The notes beneath the pieces are model-generated. The model ran no database searches and had not been told where the DNA came from. It saw only the letters and a program-made list of their open reading frames with translations. 5,899 bases of DNA, from assembly GCA_003157055.1 (NCBI GenBank), contig PMIG01000040.1, positions 7,352-13,250 on the forward strand, written 5' to 3'. A program made the translations under genes and the position numbers. Origin of the DNA: Bacteroidales bacterium (GTDB lineage Bacteria; Bacteroidota; Bacteroidia; Bacteroidales; VadinHA17). Of the stretch, positions 1-5,899 are shown in pieces. Position 1 is the stretch's first letter; every line of letters begins with the position of its first letter.

Positions 1-499
1 AATTGCAGGTCAGCAGTTTAAAGTAGAAGAAGGAAAGAAGATTTTTGTTCACAGGCTTAAGGCAGAGGACGGAAAGCAGATCGATTTTGAAAAGGTCCTT
101 TTAATTGAGGATGATGGCAAGATAACGATAGGGGAACCTGTAATTAAGGATGCCAAAGTTGAAGGGAAAGTCGTGAACCAGGTAAGAGGCGACAAGGTTA
201 TCGTATTCAAAAAGAAAAGAAAAAAAGGCTACCGGGTTAAAAATGGCCACCGCCAGAACTTTACCCAGGTCGAAATAATCAGTATAAACGGCAAATCATC
301 GCCAAAGAAACAGGCAGTAAAAAAAGTAGCTGCTGAAGCACCTGCTAAAGAGCCTGTAGCTGAAAAGAAAGTTGCTGAGAAGAAAAAAACCGCTGCAAAG
401 AAAGAAGAAACAAAAAAGTCTGAAGTCAAGAAAACAGCTGAAAAGAAACCTGCTGTAAAAAAGGCAGAAGCAAAGAAAACCGCAAAAGGGAATAAATAA
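1..499 (+). CDS. rplU: 50S ribosomal protein L21, 5'-truncated by window edge, with Lys/Ala-rich C-terminal extension
   Basis: L21 is a 50S subunit protein that binds 23S rRNA. The reading frame is open from base 2 with no start in view; the first visible residues, IAGQQFKVEEGKKIFVHRL, match the L21 N-terminus just after its usual MYAIVE-like beginning, so roughly six or seven codons lie off the left edge. A GTG at 173 lies inside the conserved core and is not the start. The family signature is seen in the basic stretch KKKRKKGYRVKNGHRQNFT, followed by VEIISING, where the normal L21 core ends (visible residue 97). After it come 68 further residues (bases 293-496), 25 of them lysine and most of the rest Ala, Glu, Val or Thr, making the protein about two thirds longer than the roughly 103-residue family norm. 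The frame ends in TAA at 497-499. rpmA follows 35 bases downstream, the usual L21-L27 pairing, so the two are probably one transcript. Confidence 0.96.
   Translation, partial: IAGQQFKVEEGKKIFVHRLKAEDGKQIDFEKVLLIEDDGKITIGEPVIKDAKVEGKVVNQVRGDKVIVFKKKRKKGYRVKNGHRQNFTQVEIISINGKSSPKKQAVKKVAAEAPAKEPVAEKKVAEKKKTAAKKEETKKSEVKKTAEKKPAVKKAEAKKTAKGNK
293..496 (+). repeat. Low-complexity Lys/Ala-rich tail coding sequence in rplU
   Basis: This segment codes for the last 68 residues of L21, after the conserved core. It is built from loose, imperfect repeats of the type (A/V)EKK, AVKK, AEAKK and KTAEKK, with 25 lysines. At DNA level it is purine-rich on the + strand, with many AAA/AAG codons and short A runs, including seven A's near 383-389. 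The protein segment should be disordered or a charged helix and strongly basic. Such tails resemble histone H1-like or other nucleic-acid-binding low-complexity extensions in composition only. A role in rRNA contact is an inference, and repeat slippage could explain its origin. Confidence 0.8.
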
Positions 500-534
500 C
501 TTTAAGAAACCGAGGAAATTAAATATAGTTTATC

Positions 535-795
535 ATGGCACACAAGAAAGGAGCAGGTAGTTCACGTAATGGTCGCGATTCGCAAAGCAAACGCCTTGGC
601 GTGAAACTCTTCGGCGGTCAGAGCGCTAAAGCTGGCAATATTATAGTTCGCCAGAGAGGTACAAAGCATAATCCTGGTCTGAATGTAGGATTGGGAAAAG
701 ACCATACACTTTTTGCACTTGCTGATGGTGAAGTGGAATTCAAAAAAAGAAAAGATAACAGGAGTTACGTATCGGTCAAGCCGGCAAGCGAATAA
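535..795 (+). CDS. rpmA: 50S ribosomal protein L27
   Basis: L27 is a small 50S protein whose flexible N-terminus reaches the peptidyl transferase centre and contacts tRNA. The 86-residue length is normal. The start [16 protein letters not shown] is the mature-type N-terminus, with no cleavable extension of the kind found in Firmicutes. The family signature [15 protein letters not shown] is at about residues 35-49, followed by the conserved [18 protein letters not shown] segment. The ATG at 535 is preceded by an AT-rich leader; the only purine-rich motif, GAGGA at 512-516, is 18 bases away, too far for a standard ribosome binding site, as expected for Bacteroidota. It lies 35 bases after rplU and is followed by two candidate terminators. 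Confidence 0.98.
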   Translation: MAHKKGAGSSRNGRDSQSKRLGVKLFGGQSAKAGNIIVRQRGTKHNPGLNVGLGKDHTLFALADGEVEFKKRKDNRSYVSVKPASE

Positions 796-817
796 CAGTA
801 ATCAAAAAGGAATAGCG

Positions 818-866
818 CTCCCGCAATACTTTTCTGAAGAAGAAAATAATTATCGGGAGTTTTTTA
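818..866 (+). terminator. Candidate intrinsic terminator of rplU-rpmA (first of two hairpins)
   Basis: CTCCCG at 818-823 pairs with CGGGAG at 854-859, and a run of six T's follows directly (860-865). The 30-base interval can fold further: TTTTCT (830-835) pairs with AGAAAA (841-846) around a five-base loop. The result is a two-part stem with an internal loop, ending in a T-tract. The position, 22 bases after the rpmA stop, suits transcription termination of the ribosomal protein pair. The outer stem is only six pairs and the loop is large, so strength is uncertain. Confidence 0.55.
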
Positions 867-875
867 TATTTTTAC

Positions 876-901
876 AGCGGGCTCATTATGCCTGCTTTTT
901 T
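876..901 (+). terminator. Candidate intrinsic terminator just upstream of serS (second hairpin)
   Basis: AGCGGGC (876-882) pairs with GCCTGCT (890-896) as a seven-base-pair stem with one G-T wobble and a seven-base loop. It runs into six T's (896-901), the first of them closing the stem. This is a more compact, textbook-like terminator than the hairpin before it. It works only in the + direction, since no T-tract follows the stem on the minus strand. It ends 16 bases before the serS start codon, so it either ends the ribosomal protein transcript or acts as a leader hairpin for serS. Confidence 0.65.
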
Positions 902-917
902 ATTTAATATAATTACC

Positions 918-2192
918 ATGTTAACCATTAACCTCATCCGCGAAAAAAAAGATTTCATCATTGAACGTCTTAAAATAAAGAATTTTAATTCAGCTGAGAT
1001 CCTCAATAAAATAATTTCACTCGATGCTTCACGCCGTGAAATACAGACTAAGACTGATCTGATGCAGGCTGAAATGAACAGGATATCAAAAGAGATCGGT
1101 GCTCTTATGAAGGATGGAAAAAAGAAAGAGGCAGAGGAAGCAAAGGAGAAAACTTATAAACTCAAGGATGATATAAAGATCCTTTCTGAAAAGATCGCAC
1201 TAATAGATATCGAGCTTAAAAATGAGATTGTAAAGCTGCCGAATCTCCCCCACGAATCTGTTGCTCCAGGACATGGCGCAGACGACAATGTGAAGGTTAA
1301 AGAGGGCGGGAAGATGCCTGTTTTACCTGAATCGGCACTTCCTCACTGGGACCTGATTAAAAAATATGACATCATCGATTTTGACCTTGGGATTAAGCTG
1401 ACAGGAGCCGGATTCCCTGTTTATAAAGGCAAGGGAGCCAAACTGGAAAGATCTCTGATCAATTTCTTTCTCGATGAGGGAGCAAAAGCCGGTTATCTTG
1501 AAATAATGCCACCAATAATGGTAAATGAAGATTCAGGTTTTGGTACAGGGCAGCTGCCCGATAAGGAAGGACAGATGTACCATGCTGATATAGATAACTT
1601 CTATCTCATTCCCACCGCTGAAGTTCCCGTAACCAATATTTACAGGGATGTGATCCTAAATGCGGAAGATCTTCCTGTTAAAAATATGGCGTATACGCCA
1701 TGCTTCAGGAGAGAAGCAGGCTCATGGGGCGCCCACGTCAGAGGACTTAACAGGCTTCACCAGTTCGATAAGGTCGAGATTGTCCGGATTGCCCATCCCG
1801 ATCATTCATACGATTCGCTTGAGGAGATGGTTTCCCATGTTGAAGGACTCATTTCCAAACTAGGTCTTCCCTATCGTATTCTGAGGCTTTGCGGGGGCGA
1901 CATGTCATTCACCTCGGCTCTTACTTACGATTTTGAAGTGTGGTCAGGCGCTCAGAAACGGTGGCTGGAGGTGAGCTCCACTTCCAATTTTGAATCATTC
2001 CAGTCAAACAGGTTGAAATGCAGGTTTAAGGAAAAAGGCGAAAAGCAGACCCGTCTCGCGCATACTCTTAATGGCAGCGCTCTTGCATTGCCAAGAATAG
2101 TTGCCGCAATACTTGAGAACAACCAGTCTGAAGCCGGAATAAAAATCCCTGACGTTCTGGTCCCCTATACAGGATTTGATATGATCAACTGA
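918..2192 (+). CDS. serS: Serine--tRNA ligase (seryl-tRNA synthetase)
   Basis: Class II aminoacyl-tRNA synthetase that charges tRNA-Ser with serine using ATP, in the cytoplasm. The product is 424 residues, normal for bacterial SerRS. Residues about 28-105 form the Lys/Glu-rich coiled-coil arm that grips the long variable arm of tRNA-Ser. The catalytic domain follows: motif 1 around 178-202, the serine-site TAE at 233-235, motif 2 from about 262 (CFRREAGS) through HQFDKVEIV to 289, the VSSTSNF segment at 352-358, and motif 3 LNGSALALPRIVAAILE at about 384-400 with the conserved Arg 393. I chose the ATG at 918. An in-frame ATG at 888 would add MPAFLFNIIT, but that stretch is encoded by the loop, stem and T-tract of the upstream hairpin and is not typical of the family, whose proteins start near MLTINLIRE. 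There is no Shine-Dalgarno site. The gene follows rplU-rpmA and may be read through from it or have its own promoter. Confidence 0.98.
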   Translation: MLTINLIREKKDFIIERLKIKNFNSAEILNKIISLDASRREIQTKTDLMQAEMNRISKEIGALMKDGKKKEAEEAKEKTYKLKDDIKILSEKIALIDIELKNEIVKLPNLPHESVAPGHGADDNVKVKEGGKMPVLPESALPHWDLIKKYDIIDFDLGIKLTGAGFPVYKGKGAKLERSLINFFLDEGAKAGYLEIMPPIMVNEDSGFGTGQLPDKEGQMYHADIDNFYLIPTAEVPVTNIYRDVILNAEDLPVKNMAYTPCFRREAGSWGAHVRGLNRLHQFDKVEIVRIAHPDHSYDSLEEMVSHVEGLISKLGLPYRILRLCGGDMSFTSALTYDFEVWSGAQKRWLEVSSTSNFESFQSNRLKCRFKEKGEKQTRLAHTLNGSALALPRIVAAILENNQSEAGIKIPDVLVPYTGFDMIN

Positions 2193-2261
2193 AAGAAGCT
2201 CCCCAGCCCTCATAAAGGAGGATTAACTCAGTTCGACTGGCTTAATATAAAATACTATAAA

Positions 2262-2320
2262 GCCCCCTTCTTCGCCTTCGCGTAGCCGCTTCGGCAGAGT
2301 AAGGCAGGTGGTCTGGGGGC
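2262..2320. repeat. GC-rich nested palindrome (REP-like element or serS terminator)
   Basis: Three stems nest on one axis. The outer is GCCCCC (2262-2267) with GGGGGC (2315-2320), the middle is GCCTT (2274-2278) with AAGGC (2301-2305), and the inner is GCCG (2285-2288) with CGGC (2292-2295) around a CTT loop. Unpaired bases separate the stems. The element is visibly more GC-rich than the flanking AT-rich spacer. No T-run follows on the + strand (CAAAAATAAA comes next), and the minus-strand exit has only a mixed AT stretch, so it is not a canonical intrinsic terminator. Its composition and repeated CTTCG-type words suggest a dispersed intergenic repeat. Other readings are a factor-assisted terminator for serS or a 5' UTR structure of the permease gene, whose start codon is 10 bases downstream. 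Only one copy is in this window. Confidence 0.5.
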
Positions 2321-2330
2321 CAAAAATAAA

Positions 2331-3221
2331 ATGGATAAATCTCACCAATCTTATTTTTATGCGCTGTTGGCAATTCTGTTCTGGTCGACGGTTCCTACGG
2401 TATTTAAAATCTGCCTTAAGGAGCTGGGTATTCTCCAGATGCTTACTATCGCTTCACTTGTTTCAACTATCGTCCTTTTTATTATCCTGGTTTCCGGCAG
2501 AAAAGTCAACCTTATCAGAAACAGCACTGGAAAAGAGATTCTGAGTTCTGCGCTGCTCGGGCTTATAAATCCATTTTTATATTACCTGATACTTCTTCGG
2601 GCTTACCAGCTCCTTCCGGCACAGGTTGCACAACCACTTAACATGATCTGGCCGATAATACTTGTTTTCCTTTCAGTACCCCTGCTTGGACAGAAAATAG
2701 GGCTCAAAAGCTATATCGCGCTTTTCATAAGCTTTGCAGGAGTTTATATTATCTCATCACAGGGGAACCTTTTCGGCCATATTCATTCCGACATCAGAGG
2801 TGTCCTTCTAGCTACCGGCAGCTCAGTATTCTGGGCATTTTTCTTTATCCTGAATGTCAGGGACAAGAGGGAGGAAACGCTAAAGCTGTTCATGAACTTT
2901 TTGTTTGGAACAATTTACCTGCTGGTAACAATGACAATTACCGGTAAATGGAATATCGGAGGAGCATCATTTAAAGGTATTGCCGCGGCAATATATATTG
3001 GCATTTTTGAAATGGGAATTACTTTCTGGTTCTGGCTGAAAGCCCTTCAACTAGCATCGTCGACCGATAAAGTCAGTAACCTGGTTTACATAGCTCCTTT
3101 CCTTTCGCTGGTTTTCATACACTTTATTCTTCATGAACCCGTTTACTATACGACTCCGGCCGGACTGATCCTGATAATTTCAGGAATCTGGATCCAGAAC
3201 ATAAAAACCCGGAGATCATAA
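2331..3221 (+). CDS. EamA/DMT-superfamily membrane transporter, substrate unknown
   Basis: The 296-residue product is almost entirely hydrophobic, with about ten predicted membrane helices near residues 8-28, 34-55, 68-90, 97-119, 125-143, 155-176, 184-204, 213-236, 246-268 and 273-291. It has the two-repeat architecture of EamA (drug/metabolite transporter) permeases. Family-like features are the N-terminal LLAILFWSTVPTVFK, the fourth-helix segment AQPLNMIWPIILVFLSV, an E/Q-poor loop at LLGQKIGLKSYIAL, and the matching second-half IAPFLSLVFIHFILHEP. The C-terminus is short and basic (KTRRS). Members export amino acids, nucleotides, drugs or other small molecules; nothing here identifies the substrate. 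The ATG at 2331 follows an AT-rich CAAAAATAAA leader and begins a normal N-terminus directly before helix 1. The gene stands apart from serS by 138 bases containing a palindrome, so it is probably a separate unit. Confidence 0.88.
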   Translation: MDKSHQSYFYALLAILFWSTVPTVFKICLKELGILQMLTIASLVSTIVLFIILVSGRKVNLIRNSTGKEILSSALLGLINPFLYYLILLRAYQLLPAQVAQPLNMIWPIILVFLSVPLLGQKIGLKSYIALFISFAGVYIISSQGNLFGHIHSDIRGVLLATGSSVFWAFFFILNVRDKREETLKLFMNFLFGTIYLLVTMTITGKWNIGGASFKGIAAAIYIGIFEMGITFWFWLKALQLASSTDKVSNLVYIAPFLSLVFIHFILHEPVYYTTPAGLILIISGIWIQNIKTRRS

Positions 3222-3226
3222 ATTAT

Positions 3227-3234
3227 TATCTTTG
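3227..3234 (+). promoter_or_regulatory. Candidate Bacteroidota -7 promoter box for the S41 protease-ruvC unit
   Basis: TATCTTTG matches the Bacteroidota housekeeping -7 consensus TAnnTTTG at every fixed position. It lies in the 40-base gap between the permease gene and the protease gene. A start of transcription would fall near 3239-3241, leaving a leader of about 20 bases. No clear TTG-type -33 element is found at the expected distance upstream (around 3200-3208 reads ATAAAAAC), so the call rests on one box and its position. Confidence 0.45.
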
Positions 3235-3261
3235 AGATTGTTCATTATAGTTTAGCTTCGA

Positions 3262-4590
3262 ATGATTATGAAAAAGCTTATTATTTTCTTAGTTTTCATG
3301 ATGCTGATAGCAGGGTCATGTAAAAAGACAGAACCCATTGCTGATACCACCGTAACGGCAGTGGAGGCAAGGGATTCATTATTTTACATAATGAAACAGT
3401 GGTACTATTGGTACAATATGCCATCAGTCACCTCCATCACAACAGACAACAAGAATAACTATCCTGATCCTTATACTCTCCTTGAAGCCATGAGGTACCA
3501 GACCCTTGACAAGTGGAGCTTTGTGGCAGATTATGATGAGTTTCTGGCCGAGATGAACGGTACTTTCGTTGGACATGGTATCAGGGTAGGTCTCGATACT
3601 GATTCTCTTGCGCGAATAGCCATGATATATAATAACTCTCCGTTGTACACAAGCGGGGTACGGCGCGGCTGGATCATAAAAACAGTTGGTGGCGTAGCTC
3701 TTGCACCATTAATTATTGCTAAAAATACAACTGCATACAACAATGCCTGGGGTCCGTCCACAGTAGGTTATTCAAATACGATCCTGTTCCGGAGACCCGA
3801 TGGGAAGGACACTACGATTACATCTTCAAAATCCAGTTTTACGATCAACTCGGTACTGGTCTATGATACCCTTCATCTTAAAACAGGAATAGCAGGACAT
3901 TTGGTATTCGAATCGTTCATCGACCCCTCTGAAGCTGAGCTTGCAACGGCATTCGCCTATTTTAAGGCACAAAATGTTACTAAATTCATTCTTGACTTAA
4001 GATATAATTCAGGCGGGTATCTTTACATTGCTCAGGAGCTTGCTTTTTATCTTGCAGGATCCGGCCTGGCATCGACAACGTTCGTGAAATTGTCATATAA
4101 CGATAAAATGCAGGCAGCCAATTCGACCTATACTTTTTATACTGATAGGATTAATTCAAGCAATCTGTTGTCACTTCCGGAGGTCGTTGTTATCACATCC
4201 CGTCTTACAGCCTCAGCAAGTGAAGCAGTAATGAACGGCCTTAAGCCTCATCTGATTATCAAAAGTGTCGGCGATACCACAGATGGGAAGCCTGTCGGGA
4301 TGAACGGTTGGCCATGCGGCCAAAAGTATTTTTTCTGGCCGATTACCTTTAAGCTGGTAAATTCTGCTGATCAGGGCGATTATTTCTCCGGCATTGCTCC
4401 GGACAAGATCGCAACCGACGATATCACCCGTGATTTCAGTGATAAAAACGAAAAATGTCTGAAAGAAGCGATACTTTATCTTGAAACAGGAGCATTTTCT
4501 TCAGGCAAAGGCGAAGAAAAATTCAGTCGTTCTGTCAAGTACGGAGAAAAACCTGCCTGGATGAACAATATGTTTGTTATTGAAAAGTAA
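3262..4590 (+). CDS. S41-family (C-terminal processing type) serine protease, predicted lipoprotein
   Basis: The 442-residue product starts with a short lipoprotein signal: positive MIMKK, a hydrophobic core, then LIAGSC with the lipidated Cys at residue 20. It is likely anchored in the periplasm or on the outer membrane. The ATG at 3268 (two codons on, MKKLI) is an equally good start. Residues about 35-100 form a helical region (MKQWYYWYNMPS). A PDZ-like domain spans about 104-190, with GHGIRVGLD and SGVRRGWIIKTVGG. The protease domain spans about 208-405, with the substrate-cleft motif ILDLRYNSGG at 243-252. Catalytic Ser 318 lies in TASASE and Lys 343 in TDGKPVG, 25 residues apart as in E. 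coli Tsp/Prc (Ser430/Lys455), so the dyad looks intact. GIAPD at 377-381 is the usual late S41 motif. The natural substrate is unknown. ruvC starts 21 bases after the TAA and is probably co-transcribed. Confidence 0.93.
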   Translation: MIMKKLIIFLVFMMLIAGSCKKTEPIADTTVTAVEARDSLFYIMKQWYYWYNMPSVTSITTDNKNNYPDPYTLLEAMRYQTLDKWSFVADYDEFLAEMNGTFVGHGIRVGLDTDSLARIAMIYNNSPLYTSGVRRGWIIKTVGGVALAPLIIAKNTTAYNNAWGPSTVGYSNTILFRRPDGKDTTITSSKSSFTINSVLVYDTLHLKTGIAGHLVFESFIDPSEAELATAFAYFKAQNVTKFILDLRYNSGGYLYIAQELAFYLAGSGLASTTFVKLSYNDKMQAANSTYTFYTDRINSSNLLSLPEVVVITSRLTASASEAVMNGLKPHLIIKSVGDTTDGKPVGMNGWPCGQKYFFWPITFKLVNSADQGDYFSGIAPDKIATDDITRDFSDKNEKCLKEAILYLETGAFSSGKGEEKFSRSVKYGEKPAWMNNMFVIEK

Positions 4591-4611
4591 GCACTTACTC
4601 AATTCTGAAAG

Positions 4612-5172
4612 TTGAAAGGAAAACCAAAAGAGAGAATTATCCTGGGAATTGACCCTGGAACAAATGTAACCGGTTACGGAGTAATTAAGATCTCCGGCAG
4701 CACGCCTGAACTTGTTGTAATGGGAGTAATCGACCTTTCAAAATCGGAGGACCACTACTTAAAACTAAAGAAAATCTTTGACAGGATAACAGAGATAATT
4801 GATGAATATCACCCCGATGAACTGGCAATTGAAGCACCTTTCTATGGAAAAAATGTACAGTCAATGCTGAAGCTGGGAAGGGCACAGGGTACTGCAATTG
4901 CAGCGGCATTGTCGCGTTCCATGCCTATTTTTGAATATGCACCGCGGAAAATAAAAATGTCCATAACCGGTCAGGGGGCCGCATCAAAAGAACAAGTCGC
5001 GGCCATGCTGATGAGCATTTTGAAATTCAAGGAGATAAAGATCAAGCTTGATGCAACTGATGGCCTGGCTGCTGCCCTTTGCCACTTTTACCAGACAAAT
5101 AACCCTGTAAAGGGAAAGGCTTTTACGGGCTGGAAAGATTTCATGAGGAAGAATCCTGGCAGGGTAAAATAA
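4612..5172 (+). CDS. ruvC: Crossover junction endodeoxyribonuclease RuvC, TTG start
   Basis: RuvC is the dimeric RNase H-fold nuclease that cuts Holliday junctions delivered by RuvAB, finishing recombinational repair. The 186 residues are slightly longer than the roughly 173 of E. coli, mostly from a few extra residues at both ends. All four metal-binding acidic residues are visible: Asp 14 in [15 protein letters not shown], Glu 74 in [11 protein letters not shown], and Asp 147 and Asp 150 in [18 protein letters not shown] at 89-93 is another family hallmark. The start must be the TTG at 4612: the frame has a TGA at 4606-4608, and the first in-frame ATG (residue 37) would delete catalytic Asp 14. 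No Shine-Dalgarno site is seen at proper spacing. It lies 21 bases after the protease gene and ends 8 bases from the end of the convergent comF-type gene. Confidence 0.95.
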   Translation: MKGKPKERIILGIDPGTNVTGYGVIKISGSTPELVVMGVIDLSKSEDHYLKLKKIFDRITEIIDEYHPDELAIEAPFYGKNVQSMLKLGRAQGTAIAAALSRSMPIFEYAPRKIKMSITGQGAASKEQVAAMLMSILKFKEIKIKLDATDGLAAALCHFYQTNNPVKGKAFTGWKDFMRKNPGRVK

Positions 5173-5180
5173 TATCCGGC

Positions 5181-5882
5181 TTATACAACAGCCACAGCCA
5201 ACGCCGCAACACTAACCTTCACTCCCTCAGCCTTAAGAAGCTCATTTGTGCAAGATTCAAGGGTCGAGCCGGTTGTAATTACATCATCAATAAGCAAAAT
5301 ATGCTTCCCTTCAAGGAGCGAAGCATCTTTAACACAGAATATACCTTCAACATTTATCCATCTATCAAACCTTGACCGCCTCGTCTGTGTTTCAGTGACT
5401 GTTATCCGCTGAAGCGAATCGCGGTCAACCATTATGCCGGTTGCTGAAGATATCCCGTCAGAGATAATTTCGCTCTGATTAAAACCCCTGGCTTTTTTTT
5501 TAGATTTGTGAAGTGGAACAGGAACAATAACGTCAATTCCAGTCAGAAAATCTGATCTGATCAATGATTCGCCGTAGATCTTCCCCAGCTCGAATCCGAT
5601 CTCCGTTATACCCTTATACTTCAGGTTATGGATCAGCTTTCGAATACGGCTGTCCTTATTGTAGAATGAGAAGGCTGCAGCTTTTTCTATCCTGCACCTT
5701 CCCCAGAATAGGCGTGCAACCGGATTATCATCTTCAAGATGATAATTAGTGCGTGGTATCAGCACATGGCATTCCGTGCATATCAGAAACTCATTTCTCA
5801 ACAGCTGATTGCCGCATGCATAGCAAAGCCGCGGAAACAGAATACTCAGCAAATCATCCCATAAATCGTAAAGATAACTCAT
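5181..5882 (-). CDS. ComF family protein (zinc-ribbon plus phosphoribosyltransferase domain)
   Basis: The 233-residue product has the two-part layout of ComFC/GntX-type proteins. A four-cysteine zinc ribbon is formed by CYAC (Cys 20, 23) and CTEC (Cys 35, 38). The phosphoribosyltransferase fold follows, with LIHNLKYKG at 83-91, VPVPLHKSKKKARGFNQSE at 120-138, and the PRPP-binding motif HILLIDDVITTGST at 194-207, including the adjacent Asp 199-Asp 200. In naturally competent bacteria ComFC is needed for inward transport of transforming DNA. In many other bacteria, including Bacteroidota, the homologue is widespread and its substrate is not settled. Length is normal and both domains appear intact. 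The ATG at 5880-5882 is followed by MSYLYDLWDDLLSILFPRLC, the usual amphipathic lead into the zinc ribbon. Only 17 bases of its upstream region are in the window, so its promoter cannot be judged. It converges on ruvC with no hairpin between. Confidence 0.92.
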   Translation of the reverse strand: MSYLYDLWDDLLSILFPRLCYACGNQLLRNEFLICTECHVLIPRTNYHLEDDNPVARLFWGRCRIEKAAAFSFYNKDSRIRKLIHNLKYKGITEIGFELGKIYGESLIRSDFLTGIDVIVPVPLHKSKKKARGFNQSEIISDGISSATGIMVDRDSLQRITVTETQTRRSRFDRWINVEGIFCVKDASLLEGKHILLIDDVITTGSTLESCTNELLKAEGVKVSVAALAVAVV

Positions 5883-5899
5883 GCAGCGAGCAGAATTAT

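Noticed and set aside
229..429. Minus-strand frame rich in Phe and Ala opposite the rplU tail
   Set aside because: It is the antisense image of the Lys/Ala-rich repeats (AAG/AAA read as CTT/TTT), not a separate gene.
713..907. Open frame of 64 codons overlapping the end of rpmA
   Set aside because: It runs in another frame through conserved L27 codons and then through both hairpins. It has no recognisable protein features.
1660..1863. 67-codon frame inside serS
   Set aside because: It lies wholly inside the SerRS catalytic domain in another frame, which has clear family motifs in the annotated frame.
2213..2221. Strong Shine-Dalgarno-like AAAGGAGG after serS
   Set aside because: No ATG, GTG or TTG follows at a usable distance, and frames opening just after it close quickly. 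Bacteroidota rarely use this signal, so it is probably chance.
2229..2239. Small hairpin CAGT-TCG-ACTG after serS
   Set aside because: Four base pairs with no T-tract is too weak to call a terminator or regulatory element.
2308..2544. 78-codon frame starting with GTG, overlapping the permease start
   Set aside because: It is a shifted reading of the permease gene, with composition typical of an out-of-frame membrane protein, and it begins inside the palindrome.
5564..5749. Plus-strand frame inside the comF-type gene
   Set aside because: It is antisense to the zinc-ribbon and early transferase region and has no family features or start signals.

Overview
The window looks like ordinary chromosomal DNA from a member of the Bacteroidota, probably near Bacteroidales; the assignment below phylum is a guess. 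Four signs point this way. The leaders are AT-rich, with no Shine-Dalgarno site at normal spacing. A TATCTTTG box matches the Bacteroidota -7 consensus TAnnTTTG. A predicted lipoprotein has a short signal peptide ending in SCKK. The gene order rplU-rpmA-serS and the SerRS motif 2 wording (FRREAGS..., VRGLNRLHQFDKVEI) are of the kind I associate with this phylum. All coding regions read cleanly, and I see no insertion sequence, phage gene, CRISPR array, tRNA or rRNA.

Layout. Bases 1-901 hold the ribosomal protein pair: rplU (L21, missing about its first six or seven codons off the left edge, with a long Lys/Ala-rich tail) and rpmA (L27). Two tandem stem-loops with T-tracts (818-866 and 876-901) follow. 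serS (918-2192) starts only 16 bases after the second one. The 138-base gap 2193-2330 has no gene but contains a GC-rich nested palindrome (2262-2320) ending 10 bases before the next start codon. Then come a ten-helix EamA/DMT-type permease (2331-3221), a promoter-like box (3227-3234), a lipoprotein protease of the S41 family with an intact Ser/Lys dyad (3262-4590) and, 21 bases later, ruvC with a TTG start (4612-5172). On the minus strand, a ComF-type phosphoribosyltransferase gene (5181-5882) converges on ruvC with an 8-base gap.

How the genes work together. L21 and L27 are both 50S subunit proteins and SerRS serves translation, so the left third is a translation cluster. The permease, protease, resolvase and ComF protein share no obvious pathway. 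The protease and ruvC are probably co-transcribed from spacing alone. RuvC and ComF both touch DNA processing (Holliday junction resolution and, in competent bacteria, DNA uptake), but they are on opposite strands and the pairing may be chance.

I found no convincing new biological system. The points most worth a second look are the nested palindrome before the permease gene, the L21 tail, the double hairpin against the serS start, and the forced TTG start of ruvC.
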